From NCBI GenBank assembly GCA_002684695.1, contig NYVQ01000021.1, forward strand, positions 26,637 to 35,700: a stretch of DNA of 9,064 bases, read 5' to 3'. The position numbers and the translations under genes were made by a program. Shown here piece after piece: positions 6,463-9,064 of the stretch. The notes beneath the pieces were generated by a model, which was not told where the DNA came from, did not search any database, and saw nothing but the letters and a program-made list of their open reading frames with translations. Source of the DNA: SAR116 cluster bacterium (lineage in GTDB: Bacteria; Pseudomonadota; Alphaproteobacteria; Puniceispirillales; GCA-002684695). Every line of letters starts with the position of its first letter. The stretch's first letter is position 1.

Positions 6463-7548
6463 ATGAAAAAAATTAAATATGGAATTATTGGATCCGGTGT
6501 CATGGGTAGGGAGCATATTAGGAACATTGAAATAATTGATAATGCTCAGGTGGTAGCTCTTTGCGATAATCACAAACAGTCAATTAATAGTGGTTTGGAA
6601 ATAATTAACAATGAAGTAGAAGTTTTTGACAATCATAAAGATTTAATTAGTGCCAATATCGTAGATGCCTATATAATTGCTACACCTAATTTTACACATA
6701 TAGGTATTTTGAGAGAACTAATTAAAACAAAAGCTCATTTATTAATTGAAAAACCATTGTGTACTACTGTTGAAGATTGTTTAGAATTCAAAAAAATTGC
6801 GAACGGTTATCCTGGTGTGATATGGACTGCAATGGAGTATAGGTATATGCCGCCCGTCGCGAGGTTTATTGAAGAAATTCATAAAGGTACAATTGGTAAT
6901 TTAAAAATGCTTAGTATAAGAGAGCATAGGTTCCCATTTCTTGTGAAAGTAAATGATTGGAATAGATTTTCAGAGAATAGTGGAGGAACCCTTGTTGAGA
7001 AATGTTGTCATTTCTTTGATTTAATGAGGTTAATAACTCAGAGTGAAGTTTTAAGTGTTTTTGCAAGTGGAGCTCAAGACAACAATCATCTTGATGAGAT
7101 TTATGATGGAAGAATTCCAGATATCCTCGATAATGCTTTTGTTACTCTGAACTTTGAAAATGGTTCAAGAGGAATGCTTGATTTGTGTATGTTTGCAGAA
7201 AACTCAAAAGTTCAAGAAGAAATTTGTGGAGTTGGGCATAAAGGTAAAATCGAAACAAGTGTGCCTTCTGATGCTTCAGGAAAACATACCTCAGAATTAT
7301 CAATTGGACTTAGAAATAGTGATAGAATTACATCTGAAATTATTGAAGTTGATAAAGAAATCCTTGAAGCTGGAAGTCATCATGGGTCAACTTTTTATGA
7401 ACATATTGGTTTTATTAATGCGATTAGAAATAATACTGCACCAGAGGTTTCACTCGATGACGGATTAAAAGCTGTTGCAATTGGTCAGGCTGCAGAAATA
7501 TCAATAAAAGAAAATAGAGTTGTTAATTTAAGTGAGTTATTAAATTAA
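6463..7548 (+). CDS. Gfo/Idh/MocA-family NAD(P)-dependent oxidoreductase (or NAD-dependent glycosidase of the same fold)
   Basis: A 361-residue cytoplasmic two-domain enzyme. The N-terminal Rossmann domain begins KYGIIGSGVMGREHIRNI (5-22) with the G-x-G-x-x-G nucleotide loop. ATPNFTH (73-79) and the EKP motif (96-98, K97) follow. The C-terminal alpha/beta domain carries GGTLVEKCCHFFDLMR (174-189), in which K180, H183 and D186 occupy the usual active-site positions. Members oxidise or reduce a sugar, inositol or sugar-acid hydroxyl. Some families with this fold instead use tightly bound NAD to hydrolyse glycosides, including the recently described GH188 sulfoquinovosidases, and I cannot tell these apart by eye. 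The gene is divergent from the TRAP operon and shares a control region with it, so its substrate probably relates to the imported compound. It converges on the isomerase gene with a 9 bp overlap of 3' ends. Confidence 0.9.
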   Translation: MKKIKYGIIGSGVMGREHIRNIEIIDNAQVVALCDNHKQSINSGLEIINNEVEVFDNHKDLISANIVDAYIIATPNFTHIGILRELIKTKAHLLIEKPLCTTVEDCLEFKKIANGYPGVIWTAMEYRYMPPVARFIEEIHKGTIGNLKMLSIREHRFPFLVKVNDWNRFSENSGGTLVEKCCHFFDLMRLITQSEVLSVFASGAQDNNHLDEIYDGRIPDILDNAFVTLNFENGSRGMLDLCMFAENSKVQEEICGVGHKGKIETSVPSDASGKHTSELSIGLRNSDRITSEIIEVDKEILEAGSHHGSTFYEHIGFINAIRNNTAPEVSLDDGLKAVAIGQAAEISIKENRVVNLSELLN

Positions 7549-8319
7549 GTTTATTTTTTCTCTCCATGAAAGACCAGATTCAGTATCCTGAATTGGATTA
7601 TACTCGCAGCCTATCCAACCTTTGTATCCAAGGTCATTAATAATTTTAAATATAAATTTATAATCAATTTCACTTATGTCAGGTTCATTCCTATCAGGTA
7701 TTCCTGCAATTTGAATATGCCCAATATAAGAATAAATATTTTTTAAATATTTTGTTACATCCCCTCTGATTATCTGATGGTGATAAATATCAAATAGTAA
7801 TTTAATGTTTTTCTTTGCAGTTAATTCAATTATTTTGATTGCCATGTCTGTGGAGGATAGAAAATAATCTGGAATGTTGCGGCTATTAATTGGCTCAATT
7901 AATACAGTTAAGTCTTCTTCTGAAAATTTATCACAGGCCCATTGAAGATTTTCTATATATGTATCTCTATAAGCTAAATCATTTTTTGAACCTTGAATGC
8001 CTGACATAATATGTATCTTTTTACACTTAATAATTTTAGCATACTCAATAGATTGGATAATAGTTCTTTGAAATTCTTCTTTTCTTTTAGGCAAGCACGC
8101 AAGGCCTCGGTCACCATTTTTAAAATTTCCTGGTAATGAATTAAAAACACTTAGATCAAGATTAAACTTATCTAATTTTTCTTTTATTATCTCTGGACTA
8201 AATTCGTAAGGAAACTGAAATTCAACAGCTTGGAAATTATTTTCACTAGCCTTTCCAAATCTTTCAAGGAAAGAATTTTCAGTGAACAGTAATGAAATAT
8301 TTGCAGATAGATTTAACAT
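7540..8319 (-). CDS. hyi: Hydroxypyruvate isomerase / 2-oxo-tetronate isomerase-like TIM-barrel protein
   Basis: A 259-residue member of the Hyi/OtnI group in the AP-endonuclease-2-like (xylose isomerase-like) TIM-barrel superfamily. Matching segments are MLNLSANISLLFTE at the N-terminus, NSLPGNFKNGDRGLACLP (60-77), CKKIHIMSG (99-107), LIEPINSRNIPDYFL (140-154), FDIYHHQIIRGD (176-187), GHIQIAGIPDRNEP (200-213) and GWIGCEYNP (234-242). E142, D177, Q203 and E239 are the expected metal and catalytic residues. Such enzymes interconvert hydroxypyruvate with tartronate semialdehyde, or 2-oxo-tetronates. The ATG at 8319 is preferred because the family begins near NLSANISLLF; a GTG at 8331 would add four residues (MNFI). 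No strong Shine-Dalgarno is visible for either. The gene is convergent with the Gfo/Idh/MocA gene and divergent from the GH4 gene. Function on another ketose-type substrate is possible. Confidence 0.88.
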   Translation of the reverse strand: MLNLSANISLLFTENSFLERFGKASENNFQAVEFQFPYEFSPEIIKEKLDKFNLDLSVFNSLPGNFKNGDRGLACLPKRKEEFQRTIIQSIEYAKIIKCKKIHIMSGIQGSKNDLAYRDTYIENLQWACDKFSEEDLTVLIEPINSRNIPDYFLSSTDMAIKIIELTAKKNIKLLFDIYHHQIIRGDVTKYLKNIYSYIGHIQIAGIPDRNEPDISEIDYKFIFKIINDLGYKGWIGCEYNPIQDTESGLSWREKINLI

Positions 8320-8390
8320 TATAAAATTCACTATAATTTACTTTTTAGATAATTTGAATTGTAAAAAATTATTGCATCTGAAATATTATT

Positions 8391-8396
8391 TATAAT
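8391..8396 (+). promoter_or_regulatory. Candidate -10 box for the GH4 gene
   Basis: A perfect TATAAT lies 31 bp before the GH4 ATG, a suitable distance for a short leader. The hexamer 17 bp upstream (ATTATT, 8368-8373) is a poor -35 match and the whole 8320-8427 gap is AT-rich, so chance is a real possibility. Confidence 0.35.
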
Positions 8397-8427
8397 TTTA
8401 ATCAATTATTTAAGAAAAAATAAATTA

Positions 8428-9064
8428 ATGACTAAATTATGCATTATTGGAGCTGGAAGTACTGAGTTCACAAAGAGAATAGTTACAGATTTACTTTTAA
8501 TGAATGAATTTAAATTGCTGGAATTATCTTTAATGGATATTGATCCCAAAAGGCTTAAAGTTTCTGAAATTGTCATAAAAGCATTAGCTGACCAATTAAA
8601 TGCTGATCCAAAAATTACACTTCATTTAGATAGAAATGAAGCTTTGAAAGGAGCTGACTTTGTACAAACTTCTATTCAAGTGGGAGGTTACAAACCTTCA
8701 ACTGTTATTGACTTTGAAATTCCAAAAAAATACGGTTTGAGGCAAACAATAGCAGATACTCTTGGAATAGGAGGTATAATGCGTGGATTAAGAACTATTC
8801 CAGTTCTTCAAGATATTTGCCATTCCATAGAAAATATTTGTCCCGATGCTATTTGGCTTCAATATGTGAACCCTATGGCAATGAACATGATGGCTATAAA
8901 TAAGATAGCACCCGAAGTTCAAGCTGTCGGTTTATGTCACTCAGTTCAGGGAACAGCAGAAATGCTTGCCAATGATCTAGGAGAAAATATTAATGATATT
9001 GATTATTCTTGTTCAGGTATAAATCATATGGCCTTCTATACAAAATTTGAAAAAAAAATATTAA
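8428..9064 (+). CDS. melA: Glycoside hydrolase family 4, alpha-galactosidase (MelA)-like, C-terminus cut by window edge
   Basis: I translated 212 residues from the ATG at 8428, and the frame is open at the right edge; MelA-type enzymes are about 450 residues, so about half is visible. GH4 enzymes use NAD and a divalent metal to cleave glycosides by an oxidation-elimination-addition-reduction cycle in the cytoplasm. Visible features are the Rossmann loop IIGAGSTEFTK (6-16), LMDIDPKRL (35-43), IQVGGY (83-88), RQTIADTLGIGGIMRGLRTIP (105-125), YVNPMAMN (146-153), VGLCHSVQGTAEML (167-180, metal ligand C170) and GINHMAFY (197-204, metal ligand H200). These match E. coli MelA closely as I recall it. 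GH4 also contains alpha-glucuronidases, alpha-galacturonidases and phospho-glycosidases, so the substrate is open. It is divergent from the isomerase gene across a 108 bp gap. The ribosome site is weak (only A/T-rich sequence before the ATG). Confidence 0.92.
   Translation, partial: MTKLCIIGAGSTEFTKRIVTDLLLMNEFKLLELSLMDIDPKRLKVSEIVIKALADQLNADPKITLHLDRNEALKGADFVQTSIQVGGYKPSTVIDFEIPKKYGLRQTIADTLGIGGIMRGLRTIPVLQDICHSIENICPDAIWLQYVNPMAMNMMAINKIAPEVQAVGLCHSVQGTAEMLANDLGENINDIDYSCSGINHMAFYTKFEKKIL

Noticed and set aside
7154..7468. A 104-codon plus-strand frame rich in K and L.
   Set aside because: It is the shifted frame of the Gfo/Idh/MocA gene, whose own frame shows continuous family motifs through this stretch.
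8373..8396. TTGCAT and TATAAT as a -35/-10 promoter pair before the GH4 gene.
   Set aside because: The spacer is only 12 bp, too short for a sigma-70 type promoter; only the -10 box is kept, at low confidence.

Overview
The window is AT-rich (by eye about one third G+C) and densely packed, with short or overlapping gene junctions and several likely TTG starts. A tripartite TRAP transporter, a di-heme cytochrome c peroxidase with signal peptide, and several sugar enzymes point to a Gram-negative bacterium. The overall style suggests a low-GC marine alphaproteobacterium, but that placement is inferred from composition and gene content only.

Layout. (1) Positions 1-2771, minus strand: a MauG/CCP-type di-heme peroxidase, then a PfkB-family sugar kinase 1 nt later, then a LacD-like class I aldolase sharing one base with the kinase and running off the left edge. 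(2) 2748-3233, plus strand: a secreted Sel1-repeat protein, head-to-head with the peroxidase gene and probably overlapping its 5' end; a bidirectional hairpin terminator follows at 3233-3263. (3) 3268-6245, minus strand: a complete TRAP operon, dctQ-dctM-dctP in transcription order. (4) 6246-6462: a divergent promoter region holding a perfect 6-3-6 inverted repeat. (5) 6463-7548, plus strand: a Gfo/Idh/MocA NAD(P)-dependent enzyme whose stop codon overlaps that of a convergent Hyi/OtnI-type isomerase (7540-8319, minus). (6) 8428 to the right edge, plus strand: the N-terminal half of a GH4, MelA-like glycosidase.

How the genes may work together. Taken as one catabolic island, the window offers uptake of an organic, probably anionic, substrate (TRAP), glycoside cleavage by NAD-dependent chemistry (GH4), sugar oxidation or isomerisation (Gfo/Idh/MocA and Hyi-like), phosphorylation (PfkB) and retro-aldol cleavage of a ketose phosphate (LacD-like). 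The kinase most resembles E. coli YihV, sulfofructose kinase, as I recall that sequence, so a sulfoglycolysis-like route is one testable idea. A galactoside/tagatose-type route is the main alternative. The substrate cannot be settled from this window.

No tRNA, rRNA, CRISPR array, insertion sequence or phage gene was seen, and no stretch above 300 bases lacks a gene.
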